Source: a virus. From it: a stretch of DNA of 39,642 bases. A program made the translations under genes and the position numbers. The notes beneath the pieces were generated by a model. It was not told the origin of the DNA, ran no database searches, and saw only the letters and a list, made by a program, of their open reading frames with translations. Positions within the stretch are counted from its first letter, which is position 1. Each line of letters starts with the position of its first letter. The DNA lies in IMG/VR virus record IMGVR_UViG_3300032309_000828, positions 1-39,642 of that record; one strand, given 5' to 3'. Shown here piece after piece: positions 5,630-12,564 of this stretch.

Positions 5630-6313
5630 TCAGTCCCCACTCTCTTCTTGGTTTCTTATCTCTGCTCTTGCCTCTGCATTGCTACGCCTACGACTACGGC
5701 TACGCCAAACAGGTGGCTCACCACCAAGTCTATCTTGTAACTTATCCAAGGCACGCTTAACACGCTTGCGTATTGCCTCATCACTAGCACCATAAGTTTC
5801 AGCGAGTGCAGAAAATTCCATACCACCATGTGCATAACGCATACGCAACAGGTCTTTATCGTTCTTGTTTAAACGGTCTAAACCAAATGCAACATCTGAC
5901 AGCAAGGCTAATCTGTTGCCACCCTCTGATGGTTTACTTGTGTGAGTGATGAATTCTTGCGACATATCGGGTGTATCAACCCAACCAATATGCTCCCATA
6001 CATCAGGCAACAACTCATGCAATACCTCATGGGTATAGTAAAAGGAATCTGACATGGGTGAACGAGAGTATCTTGACCGCTCTTTAGCAACATACTTCTG
6101 TGCTTCATTGTAGAAAGTTCTGCGTAATTTATACTTTAAACTTTCCTCATCTTGCCACTGTTCAATCTTATGCCAATGTTCTAGTGCCCACAAGGACATG
6201 TGCTGGTACAAATCATCAGTGCTTACAAGCCCACGATGGATACGATTGGAACGGCTTGCCACCTGTCGGGCAATACTGTAAATGGTTTCCCAAACTTTAT
6301 CTTGTTCATCCAT
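5630..6313 (-). CDS. Sigma-70-like RNA polymerase sigma factor
   Basis: 227 residues. Residues 145-197 look like sigma region 4: LDRLNKNDKDLLRMRY leading into a helix-turn-helix (FSALAETYGASDEAIRKRVKRALDKL, read as two parts). The N-terminal part (33-75) has the spacing of a divergent region 2 (DDLYQHMSLWALEHW). A basic, Arg-rich tail follows (204-218). Similar proteins in actinophages are annotated as sigma factors. It could direct late transcription, but its weak region 2 leaves room for a non-sigma HTH regulator. GTTTAAAC at 5867 lies inside. It overlaps the upstream nuclease gene by eight bases. Confidence 0.7.
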   Translation of the reverse strand: MDEQDKVWETIYSIARQVASRSNRIHRGLVSTDDLYQHMSLWALEHWHKIEQWQDEESLKYKLRRTFYNEAQKYVAKERSRYSRSPMSDSFYYTHEVLHELLPDVWEHIGWVDTPDMSQEFITHTSKPSEGGNRLALLSDVAFGLDRLNKNDKDLLRMRYAHGGMEFSALAETYGASDEAIRKRVKRALDKLQDRLGGEPPVWRSRSRRRSNAEARAEIRNQEESGD

Positions 6314-6713
6314 CTTTAGTTTCTGCCTTCTCGTTTTTTAATTTACGCATTGCCATAAGCAAATCATCAACGGTTATGAGATAACCCTTACTTTTATTAG
6401 GAGGAATTTCACAAGTTATCTCACGACCAAATTCTTTAACTGCGTAAAGTACATGTGATGTTGGAACTAAAAGCACGCCTTGTTCTAGCACAAACGCCCA
6501 GTATTCTGCCTCAGTTACCATTACACCCGATGGTTCCCATGATTGGGATTTCATATACCAACACTCAACTTCTATGTATAGGTTGTTGGTGACCCACCAT
6601 TTTCTATCTCGTTTAACTTCAACCTTTTTGCCTTGAGTTAACAGTTCTTCAACTAACTGCTCACCCTTGCGCCCATAGCCAAAGTCCAAATCAAACGCTG
6701 AATTTTTAACCAA
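6306..6713 (-). CDS. PD-(D/E)XK-type nuclease
   Basis: 135 residues. DFGYGRKGEQLVEELL (10-25) with E18, then VEVKRDRKWW (31-40) with the E-x-K pair (E32, K34) and D36, then NLYIEVE (44-50). This order is a compact PD-(D/E)XK core, as in Holliday-junction resolvase and small restriction-like nucleases. It lies between the primase and the sigma-like gene, suggesting recombination or repair. Its substrate is not evident. Confidence 0.65.
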   Translation of the reverse strand: MVKNSAFDLDFGYGRKGEQLVEELLTQGKKVEVKRDRKWWVTNNLYIEVECWYMKSQSWEPSGVMVTEAEYWAFVLEQGVLLVPTSHVLYAVKEFGREITCEIPPNKSKGYLITVDDLLMAMRKLKNEKAETKDG

Positions 6714-6715
6714 GG

Positions 6716-7336
6716 TTAAGCACCCACTCGTCTGCGTAATCCATCTGCTCCCTCAGTTAGGAACACATCATTAACATCTTGATTATCAGGCATGAATACA
6801 GGAAATACATTATCTAGTTCACGGCTAATTGTTTTAGCCATTTCTCTGCCAGCATTGTCGCCATCACAAAACAACATAATCTTATCCCAACCATCTAGCA
6901 CTCTTGAGTAATATGGTTTCCAGTTATTAGCACCAGGCAATCCAACTGCAGTAAAGCCAACTTGAGTTGCAATGATGGTATCAATCTCACCTTCACAAAC
7001 AACTAACATACTACTATCTTGAGTTAGTGCACCAATGTTATAGATATGGGTAGTAGCACCAGGGCGAGAAAGATATTTTGGTCCACTCTCATTGTTTAAA
7101 CTGCGGAAACGAATATCAATTACACCTGATGGTGTTATGTATGGGATTGCTAACTTGCCCTGATATATCTCATGTCCTGTTTCAGGATTCGCCACGAAGC
7201 CGAGGCGGAACATACGAGCCGTTGCCTCTGTTATACCGCGAGTCACTAGATATGGGAGTGCTTCTCCTAGGTTTCTTTCGTAGTTCTCTGTTGCCTTCGC
7301 CAGTAATTCCCTCTGCGATTTTGAGAGCCTCACCAT
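6716..7336 (-). CDS. TOPRIM primase, catalytic half
   Basis: 206 residues. Residues 28-47 (PYLVTRGI...RLGFV) are the usual entry to the DnaG/T7-type primase core. TOPRIM motifs follow: VVCEGEIDT at 112-120 (E115) and LFCDGDNAGR at 155-164 (D158, D160). There is no zinc-binding domain here; it is encoded by the upstream gene, which this one overlaps by 155 bp in another frame. Together they form a two-piece primase. There is no fused helicase; the ATPase at 9171 may supply that function. GTTTAAAC at 7094. Confidence 0.85.
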   Translation of the reverse strand: MVRLSKSQRELLAKATENYERNLGEALPYLVTRGITEATARMFRLGFVANPETGHEIYQGKLAIPYITPSGVIDIRFRSLNNESGPKYLSRPGATTHIYNIGALTQDSSMLVVCEGEIDTIIATQVGFTAVGLPGANNWKPYYSRVLDGWDKIMLFCDGDNAGREMAKTISRELDNVFPVFMPDNQDVNDVFLTEGADGLRRRVGA

Positions 7337-7580
7337 AATTAACTCCTTCTCGTTTCATGATAATTGAATAAACATCTCCAGCCATGTCGCAAGCAAAACA
7401 TCTAAAGCCACCGCCATCAATGTTTAAACGAGCAGACTTAACATGGTCATTGTGGAATACACATCTAACTGACATCCATCCACCACGATTGTTTGGAATC
7501 GTAAAACCATAATGTTCCAGTACTTTTACTATGTCGTGCTTAGAGGTTGGGGAGGACATCACTGAGCCTCTGAACGACAT
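7182..7580 (-). CDS. CHC2 zinc-finger primase subunit
   Basis: 132 residues. C40-x2-H43 and C61-x2-C64 form the CHC2 zinc finger (VRCVFHNDH, then FRCFACDMAGDVY), the template-binding domain of bacterial and phage primases. After about residue 95 the chain is basic and low-complexity, which coincides with the stretch overlapping the TOPRIM gene. AGGAG six bases before the ATG supports this start. It should act with the 6716-7336 product to make RNA primers. GTTTAAAC at 7423. Confidence 0.85.
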   Translation of the reverse strand: MSFRGSVMSSPTSKHDIVKVLEHYGFTIPNNRGGWMSVRCVFHNDHVKSARLNIDGGGFRCFACDMAGDVYSIIMKREGVNYGEALKIAEGITGEGNRELRKKPRRSTPISSDSRYNRGNGSYVPPRLRGES

Positions 7581-7902
7581 ACGCTTCTCCTATTCCTTTA
7601 TTGCTTGCCTTAATTATTACTAAAGGTGTTGGTCTAACCTTTAATTTTTTTTGATTCATATAGTTTTCTGCTTCGGTATCTGCCTCACGCAACCAACCTG
7701 ATAGGTCAATACGACCATCACGCCTTGGTGCCTTAGCCTCTACAACATAAGAGCCATTAACTCCTGGTACAAAAGCATCACCAACATCATTGCGCCCTGA
7801 ACGCGGTAAGCGTTGTGCGTTTAAACCGTTGGACATAAACCAATCCACCAGTTCTATTTCAAAGTGTGCACCTCTACGCTTGTTGCTCTTCTGTTGACTC
7901 AC
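7540..7902 (-). CDS. Holliday-junction-resolvase-like PD-(D/E)XK nuclease
   Basis: 120 residues. KRRGAHFEIELVDW (8-21) with E15, RLPRSGRNDVGD (31-42) with two Asp, and YVVEAKA (52-58) with the E-x-K pair (E55, K57) reproduce the active site of archaeal-Hjc-like and phage junction resolvases. Likely roles are resolving branched DNA before packaging or recombination-dependent replication. It overlaps its neighbours on both sides (29 and 41 bases). GTTTAAAC at 7819. Confidence 0.8.
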   Translation of the reverse strand: MSQQKSNKRRGAHFEIELVDWFMSNGLNAQRLPRSGRNDVGDAFVPGVNGSYVVEAKAPRRDGRIDLSGWLREADTEAENYMNQKKLKVRPTPLVIIKASNKGIGEAYVVQRLSDVLPNL

Positions 7903-8611
7903 GCTCTCTCCTTTCTGCTAACTCAACTGCTCCCCAATAAAGATTGTAATATGCATCATCAAATGCAAACCGTTTCATGTGCTTGGCTATCACACCAGTG
8001 TGGGCATGGATAGGAATACCCGACTGTTTAACCTTACGGAAGAAGGCAATGTCCTCGCCAATAAACTTTTCGCCTCGCTCACTATTTTCACCAAACCAAA
8101 AATCATCAGGAAACTTTTCGTTCAATGCTTTTAGTACGCTCTTATGCATAAGAACTAAACCCATGCCAGCGTTGTCAACTTTAACTACTTGATTTTTAGG
8201 CAGTGGATGTAGGTAGGCAACCTCATATTGATTACCGCCTTCATTAAATACGCATGGCATAGGTTGCATCAATGAACCTTCCATCTGTTTAGATATAAAG
8301 TAAACGCCACTTACTACGGGGCGAGCAACCTTGTCTGCTGTATCCCATAAAGTCTTGAGCATCTCTTGTGTTAATACAATGTCAGAGTCAACCCACAATG
8401 CCCAGTCAGTGCCAACCTTTTGCCACATCTCAATGGCTGCTTGGCGTTGGCGTGCTATCTGATTACCCTGTACACGAATAGCATTGTTAACTGGTACTCC
8501 TACTGTTGGAGCATGTATCAGTGTATAAACTAAACCTTCTGTAAACTTGCCATCTGTAGTGCCATTGTCGCACCAAATTATAGATAATGTTTCTTTATTG
8601 CTGTGAGCCAT
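7874..8611 (-). CDS. GT-A type glycosyltransferase
   Basis: 245 residues. Nucleotide-sugar-binding fold with WVDSDIVL at 73-80 (the DxD metal motif), a variable middle, GEDIAFF at 185-191 (acidic ExDxxF motif of family-2-like transferases) and a downstream H-x-H (202-204). No signal peptide or membrane span, so it acts in the cytoplasm. It sits between a nuclease and replication genes, not among fibre genes, so DNA-base, host-protein or virion-protein glycosylation are all possible; no base-hydroxylating partner is seen. Confidence 0.8.
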   Translation of the reverse strand: MAHSNKETLSIIWCDNGTTDGKFTEGLVYTLIHAPTVGVPVNNAIRVQGNQIARQRQAAIEMWQKVGTDWALWVDSDIVLTQEMLKTLWDTADKVARPVVSGVYFISKQMEGSLMQPMPCVFNEGGNQYEVAYLHPLPKNQVVKVDNAGMGLVLMHKSVLKALNEKFPDDFWFGENSERGEKFIGEDIAFFRKVKQSGIPIHAHTGVIAKHMKRFAFDDAYYNLYWGAVELAERRERESTEEQQA

Positions 8612-9014
8612 CGCGCCTACTTTCTAGTTGGTCTATTACCAACATTGCATGTTCTGCTAGTTGTTTAAACGAATCGCTCATCATTTCAAGTCGTTCGGCA
8701 ATTTCCTCTCGGCAATCTTCTCCGTGTTCTTCTTGGAGATGTATAGCAAGTTGACCCACATAGTCAGCAAACTGGACTGCTTCAAGCCAGATGGAGGAAG
8801 GGTTGAAGATTTTATCTGTTGCTTCATCAATGTGTTCCACAAACTCTGGTAGTTCATTGAGGAGAGTTTCCTTCATCTCCTGTGGTAGTTGCGATTCCAG
8901 TATCGCTTTCTCCACCATCTTCGGGGTGACTGAGGGTTTCTCCATCATATAATTTGTCATGTTCATTTTGAGTAAGGTCTTTAAATTCTTTTTTTTCCGT
9001 TTCTTGCCAAACAT
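8595..9014 (-). CDS. Hypothetical helical protein overlapping its upstream gene
   Basis: 139 residues if begun at 9014; the first 18 are Lys-rich (MFGKKRKKKNLK), the rest acidic and helical. It overlaps the previous gene by 161 bp in another frame, so a later start (for example the MEKPSVTPK Met near residue 24) is possible. An eight-A run lies at the start of the overlap and could allow slippage between frames. GTTTAAAC at 8663. No family recognised. Confidence 0.55.
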   Translation of the reverse strand: MFGKKRKKKNLKTLLKMNMTNYMMEKPSVTPKMVEKAILESQLPQEMKETLLNELPEFVEHIDEATDKIFNPSSIWLEAVQFADYVGQLAIHLQEEHGEDCREEIAERLEMMSDSFKQLAEHAMLVIDQLESRRDGSQQ

Positions 9015-9174
9015 AAGTTCTCCATCCCACTGTCCAAGTAAAGTTTTTTGGTAAAAATTGCAACTGTTTTTTCATATCTTCAAGCAGTGGTTCTGTCGGC
9101 ACAACTACACTTTCACTATTTGGCGAGCCGATTAACTCACCCATGTTTTCTATTAATCTTAATTCCCAAGTCAT
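8854..9174 (-). CDS. Hypothetical protein between ATPase and helical protein
   Basis: 106 residues: an ordered, Trp-containing front (FTWTVGWRTYVWQE at about 45-58) and an acidic, Gly/Ser/Thr-rich tail lying in the overlap with the next gene. Its ATG overlaps the stop of the ATPase gene by four bases. No recognised family; position suggests a replication-complex accessory protein. Confidence 0.6.
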   Translation of the reverse strand: MTWELRLIENMGELIGSPNSESVVVPTEPLLEDMKKQLQFLPKNFTWTVGWRTYVWQETEKKEFKDLTQNEHDKLYDGETLSHPEDGGESDTGIATTTGDEGNSPQ

Positions 9175-9950
9175 GTTGTTACTGCATCCTTAATCTGCAT
9201 ACTTGCAGGGTCGTAAGATAACCAAACTGGTGAGGCACCATTGGCATCTGCTGGTCCATATCTATTCTTAACAGCGCACACACCCATAGAAGCAATCTGT
9301 CCAAATACCGTAAGTATCAGAGAAGGAGTCTGTGCAATTTTTCCATGCAGTGATGAGCGTGGTGGACATGGATTACCAGTAACGCCCTCGCTAGTGTGAT
9401 GACAAACAACCACAGCAGCACCAGTATCTCTTGCCCACCACTTGAGTTCACGCATAAGGGTGCGTAGCCCACCCCACTCATCTTGTCCATCTAGCGTGAC
9501 ATCAACCGCATTATCAAGAACTATAAGTTCAACATCTTTACCAGTGCGTTCTCTCGCTGCAAGGACTGCATCTTCAATATCTTTTAATGTTGGTGCAGAA
9601 TCAAACTCCCACATAATATGGTCAGCAGGTTTTAACATCTGCGCTGCCCACTCTCTATCTGCTTCCATCATAGGTTCAACCTCTGCTTGTGTCCTGTTAG
9701 TTAACATGGCAAGCAAACGCAAACTCATAGTATGAGAGTGTGTGTCAGCAGATATGTAAAGTGTTGGCACTTGTGCATGTACAGCAAGTGATAAGGCAAA
9801 GGTTGATTTACCAGCACCTGGTGGTCCTGCAACCATACTAACTTCGCCTCGCCTAAATGCTATCTGTTGCTCCATCAGGGAGCGCCACACTGTTGGAAGC
9901 GTGGCACCACCCTGCGAAGCAGTTCTGATTGCGCGAGAAAGAAGGCGCAT
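9171..9950 (-). CDS. RecA/DnaB-type ATPase (candidate replicative helicase)
   Basis: 259 residues with a single RecA-fold core: Walker A GPPGAGKST at 42-50, Walker B ELIVLDNAVD at 141-150, VVVCHHTSEG at about 175-184 as sensor/H4-like motif, and a C-terminal AVKNRYGPA segment like DnaB motif 4. It lacks the DnaB N-terminal domain and is about half the usual length, matching the DnaB-C-like or RadA-like ATPases of small actinophages. It probably unwinds DNA or loads recombinase, working with the two-piece primase. Confidence 0.8.
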   Translation of the reverse strand: MRLLSRAIRTASQGGATLPTVWRSLMEQQIAFRRGEVSMVAGPPGAGKSTFALSLAVHAQVPTLYISADTHSHTMSLRLLAMLTNRTQAEVEPMMEADREWAAQMLKPADHIMWEFDSAPTLKDIEDAVLAARERTGKDVELIVLDNAVDVTLDGQDEWGGLRTLMRELKWWARDTGAAVVVCHHTSEGVTGNPCPPRSSLHGKIAQTPSLILTVFGQIASMGVCAVKNRYGPADANGASPVWLSYDPASMQIKDAVTT

Positions 9951-9953
9951 TTG

Positions 9954-10334
9954 TTATGCAGAAACCTTATTGTTGCAAGCCTGACCCTGTGGTTTAGGGC
10001 AAGCATAAAATGCCTTGTAAGGGCGACCAGTAGATTTAGCAATACCTGCTGGTACAAAACGCATAGTTCCTCCACCACATGAACAATCAGGTGTACCTGC
10101 TGGTGCAGGCGCTGTTGGTGTAGATGGTGAACTAACTACTTGTGATTGAGGGAAGGCGTTCTTTACAACAGCCATGCTCTCAGTTGTTTTTTCCAAATCA
10201 ATTAACGCTGCAAGGCGTTCAGTAATTTGGTTTAGTAAATTATCAAGTTCAGCACCATCGTTAGCACGAAGGTTAATTAACATGCCATCTTTCTTGGTTT
10301 TGAAGTTGATTTGGATTGGTGTGTTTTCACTCAT
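9954..10334 (-). CDS. Zinc-ribbon protein with flexible linker
   Basis: 126 residues in three parts: a helical/beta N-terminus (1-65), a Ser/Pro/Ala linker (66-82) and a C-terminal zinc ribbon (C84, C86, C112, C120; MRFVPAGIAKSTGRPYKAFYACP read in part), similar to topoisomerase-type ribbons. AGGAGAAAC lies just upstream. Between the Cas4-like nuclease and the ATPase it may be a single-strand DNA-binding or annealing accessory (inference). Confidence 0.65.
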   Translation of the reverse strand: MSENTPIQINFKTKKDGMLINLRANDGAELDNLLNQITERLAALIDLEKTTESMAVVKNAFPQSQVVSSPSTPTAPAPAGTPDCSCGGGTMRFVPAGIAKSTGRPYKAFYACPKPQGQACNNKVSA

Positions 10335-11169
10335 TTGTTTCTCCTAGTTCGGGATATTTGTGAGAGTCTATACCTTTAACTGCATAGCAAGCATGGTTGA
10401 CAGAACATGTACCACACATGAATCCAGGTTGTGGTATGAATATGTTGTTATCAACTGCAATTTTAAAGCCTCTTAGGTGTGAACCTAAACGACTTTCCGT
10501 GTAATGCTCTAGGTCTACGGGAGTACTTAACTCTCCTGTGCGTGCCATGAAGTATGCACCCTTTGTTGGGCGAACACCCATAGCCCTTTCGCACATGACG
10601 GCATAGGTTCCTAGTTGTGTGTGACTGGCTGGTTCATTTTTTGAAGTCTTAATATCTATAACAGTAAGTTCTCCAGTAGGAGATACCATTAATCTATCAA
10701 GAAATCCTTTCATTAGTACTCCATTGATTTCCACATTGAGTTCAGTTTCAATGGCTGCTTCGCCACCTGATAAAAGGTATGGCTGATACCCACTATCTTG
10801 TCTAAACTGAATCCAAAAATCAACCATCTTGGGTCCATTGTCCAACCACCATGATGCATCCTCTTTGTTTGGATACGCCTTAGTAGCCCTGCCACCAGCA
10901 CGGAACTGCATGCCATTGTCAGCAAGACGGTAGTTTTCTTCCCATCGTGCAGTAAATACTGCAGTAGGGTTAAAGTCACCAGTTAAAGGTGGGATTGAAT
11001 CATATATTTCTGTTGCCTCATGCACAGATTTACCACCTACAAGCCAATAGGATGGATTCTCAGGCACTTTCTGTATTCGGCTAAGGTAATATGACCAACC
11101 GCAGTTTAGCCATGTACTCATGGCGCTGTGAGAGATGTAGTTTTTGCCAGTTTTTTCTTCAAGTGTCAT
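10327..11169 (-). CDS. Cas4/RecB-like iron-sulfur PD-(D/E)XK exonuclease
   Basis: 280 residues. N-terminal ISHSAMSTWLNC places C23 and H50 (GGKSVHEA) as in RecB-like nucleases. The active site follows: E141, GFLDRL with D158, VIDIKTSK with D172 and K174, and QLGTYA with Q185. Near the C-terminus CGTC...C (C252, C255, C261) joins C23 as the four ligands of a [4Fe-4S] cluster, as in Cas4 and AddB. No other CRISPR genes are present; a replication or recombination exonuclease is the likely role. First gene of the leftward replication operon. Confidence 0.85.
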   Translation of the reverse strand: MTLEEKTGKNYISHSAMSTWLNCGWSYYLSRIQKVPENPSYWLVGGKSVHEATEIYDSIPPLTGDFNPTAVFTARWEENYRLADNGMQFRAGGRATKAYPNKEDASWWLDNGPKMVDFWIQFRQDSGYQPYLLSGGEAAIETELNVEINGVLMKGFLDRLMVSPTGELTVIDIKTSKNEPASHTQLGTYAVMCERAMGVRPTKGAYFMARTGELSTPVDLEHYTESRLGSHLRGFKIAVDNNIFIPQPGFMCGTCSVNHACYAVKGIDSHKYPELGETNE

Positions 11170-11173
11170 AGCA

Positions 11174-11206
11174 ATAGAGGAGTTTACACCTACCTCGCTC
11201 CTCTAT
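11174..11206 (-). promoter_or_regulatory. Nine-bp inverted repeat directly upstream of the nuclease start
   Basis: ATAGAGGAG (11174-11182) and CTCCTCTAT (11198-11206) are perfect inverse complements around a 15-base loop, ending four bases before the 11169 ATG. In the leftward transcript the purine-rich GAGGAG arm is distant from the ATG and is paired with the CTCCTC arm, and no other Shine-Dalgarno sequence is visible. It could be a translational switch or an operator. Confidence 0.55.
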
Positions 11207-11256
11207 CCTGCGACACGCCGAAGAAATTACACTGATGTCATTTGATTTTGAGTCGT

Positions 11257-11284
11257 GAGTATACTCCTGTTCGTGCAGAACAGG
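11257..11284 (+). promoter_or_regulatory. Adjoining palindromes (operator or leader hairpin)
   Basis: GAGTATACTC (11257-11266) is a perfect 10-bp palindrome. It shares its last base with CCTGTTC (11266-11272), which pairs with GAACAGG (11278-11284) around a five-base loop. The pair lies between the divergent nuclease and zinc-ribbon genes, where both promoters must be. The second arm also carries the AGGA used as ribosome-binding site for 11293, so folding could hide it. Confidence 0.55.
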
Positions 11285-11292
11285 ATAAGTGT

Positions 11293-11505
11293 ATGTGGTT
11301 GCTGAAGCGTAAGCGAAAGCAACACTCTGCTCTGCAAAATTACCGTGGTATTCCAACGCATGTGTGTCCATGTGGCTCAAGACTTTTTAAGGTTGGGTGC
11401 ATGTTTGAAGATAATGAAATCTCTTTATGGTTTACAGATGCAGAGTGTGCTGATTGTGGTGCGTTGCTAACAGCACCTACTCCAGCAGATACATGTTATA
11501 GTTAA
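11293..11505 (+). CDS. Actinophage PTPxD zinc-ribbon protein
   Basis: 70 residues from the ATG at 11293 (AGGA seven bases upstream; the frame could open earlier at a TTG, 11242). After a basic start (KRKRK, 6-10) comes THVCPCGSRLF (22-32), then ECADCG (51-56) and APTPAD (61-66). The two Cys pairs plus the PTPxD tail match small zinc-ribbon proteins widespread in actinophages, function unknown. It is the only plus-strand gene in a 34-kb leftward-reading stretch, facing the two-way terminator. Confidence 0.7.
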   Translation: MWLLKRKRKQHSALQNYRGIPTHVCPCGSRLFKVGCMFEDNEISLWFTDAECADCGALLTAPTPADTCYS

Positions 11506-11516
11506 TTAACCGCTTT

Positions 11517-11560
11517 ACATTTGGGGAAATGTATTGTGGGGTACCTATAAGGGAAAATAG
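11517..11560. other. Two small hairpins in the gap after the zinc-ribbon gene
   Basis: ACATTT/AAATGT (11517-11522/11527-11532) with loop GGGG, and CCTAT/ATAGG (11543-11547/11556-11560). Neither is followed by a T-run. They occupy the 80-base gap before the main terminator; a role in transcript processing is possible. Confidence 0.3.
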
Positions 11561-11585
11561 GTGAAGCACGGAACATGCAAAAAAG

Positions 11586-11626
11586 CCCCCGCTAATCAAG
11601 ATTTCTCTTGACGGCGGGGGTCTTTT
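11586..11626. terminator. Strong two-way intrinsic terminator
   Basis: CCCCCGC (11586-11592) pairs with GCGGGGG (11614-11620), and inside it TCAAGA (11596-11601) pairs with TCTTGA (11606-11611). The plus strand continues TCTTTTG; the minus strand continues through C into TTTTTT (from the A-run at 11579-11584). It ends the long leftward late transcript past the holin and the plus-strand zinc-ribbon gene. A GTTTAAAC site (11627) follows directly. Confidence 0.9.
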
Positions 11627-11643
11627 GTTTAAACAGTCTTAAG

Positions 11644-11856
11644 TTATTTAGAACCTAAACCATATTCTTTTTCGGTCTTGTCTGCCCACTTAGCAAGTGG
11701 TGCTGCAAGTGCGCCGATTAGAATTGCTTGCTCAGGAGCAAGGTCAGCAGCAAGGGCTAATCCCATTGTGATTGCTGATGCTAGTACAGCACGAAGGTAA
11801 GACTTAACTGCAGCCTTAGTCTTTTTGCTTTTTAGTTTAGCGATTAGGTCTTTCAT
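11644..11856 (-). CDS. Holin-like protein
   Basis: 70 residues: a Lys-rich N-terminus, two hydrophobic helices at about 21-37 and 42-56 separated by a short D-L-A-P-E-Q turn, and a charged C-terminus. Size, two-span topology and its position next to the endolysin fit a class II holin that would permeabilise the inner membrane at lysis. Last gene of the late operon, just before the strong terminator. Confidence 0.7.
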   Translation of the reverse strand: MKDLIAKLKSKKTKAAVKSYLRAVLASAITMGLALAADLAPEQAILIGALAAPLAKWADKTEKEYGLGSK

Positions 11857-11870
11857 GTTTTGCCTTTCGT

Positions 11871-12341
11871 TTAAATTGCTGGCTTTTTTTTTGGATTACT
11901 GCTTATAGTTTCAGCAATTATTTGTTTGGTTAGGCTTGGTTGATTCTTCCACCAGAACCAAGGGCTGGTATCTTTTGCGAACTCTGGTCTAATGGAGATA
12001 TGCAAGTGCTTTTTATGCGGATTACTGCCCGTATATTTTCTGTCACCTTGCTTGGATTTTTCCCTTGACCAAATTTTTCCACAGAAGATGAGGTAATCAA
12101 CTCTGTCGTCATCTTTGAATTTCTGAAATAACTCTTTGCAGTCAATACCATGCTTTGGGTCATGTGTTAAGTCTACTGCAAGACCTGTGTTGTGGTCTGA
12201 ATTAGGGCTGGCTTTGATGTGAGCAGCCGAAGGCAGTAACCCATCAGATGCTTTCTTTCGTAATGGGGATAGAGCAGTAGCCTGTCTTAACACAGATATT
12301 GCTGCAGGACTTGCGACCTTGGCAATCTTTGGTTTACTCAT
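11871..12341 (-). CDS. M15-family peptidase endolysin
   Basis: 156 residues. SDHNTGLAVD (48-57) and KHLHISI (111-117) supply the H50, D57 and H114 zinc ligands of the M15/VanY-like D-Ala-D-Ala or L-Ala-D-Glu peptidases, so it cuts peptidoglycan stem peptides. No signal peptide is visible, so it depends on a holin. There is no clear cell-wall-binding domain; the C-terminal 30 residues (Trp cluster, then a basic tail) may serve. It lies between two small membrane-protein genes, forming the lysis cassette. Confidence 0.85.
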   Translation of the reverse strand: MSKPKIAKVASPAAISVLRQATALSPLRKKASDGLLPSAAHIKASPNSDHNTGLAVDLTHDPKHGIDCKELFQKFKDDDRVDYLIFCGKIWSREKSKQGDRKYTGSNPHKKHLHISIRPEFAKDTSPWFWWKNQPSLTKQIIAETISSNPKKKPAI

Positions 12342-12343
12342 AT

Positions 12344-12547
12344 CTACTTTCTTAAAGCCTCTTTAACTAAGTCTGTTAGTAATTCCACTTTTAGTTCTAG
12401 CGCATTGACGGTATCTTTTAAACTGTTGCCACCATTGGGTTTAAGTTCCGATAGATAATGTTTTGTTAAATGTTTTACACCCATGGCACTTGCGCCAACT
12501 AAGGTGGTTACGGATACGGCTAATGCAGCCCAATCAGCAGGGGTCAC
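12344..12547 (-). CDS. One-span membrane protein of the lysis cassette (second holin or spanin-like)
   Basis: 67 residues from a GTG at 12547, six bases after AAGGAG; this is preferred over an ATG at 12607 that would overlap the tail gene by 43 bases. One hydrophobic helix at 5-24, a short linker, then an acidic/basic helix (42-64) with coiled-coil spacing. N-terminal span plus coiled coil next to the endolysin suggests a holin, antiholin or actinobacterial spanin analogue. Confidence 0.65.
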   Translation of the reverse strand: MTPADWAALAVSVTTLVGASAMGVKHLTKHYLSELKPNGGNSLKDTVNALELKVELLTDLVKEALRK

Positions 12548-12564
12548 TTCATACTCCTTGTATA

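Noticed and set aside
10327-11169. CRISPR adaptation gene (Cas4)
   Set aside because: No repeats, cas1 or cas2 are near; the fold is the general Fe-S RecB-like nuclease used in phage replication.
11266-11284. LexA/SOS box
   Set aside because: The arms read TGTTC...GAACA, the reverse of the GAAC...GTTC order of actinobacterial and Bacillus LexA sites.
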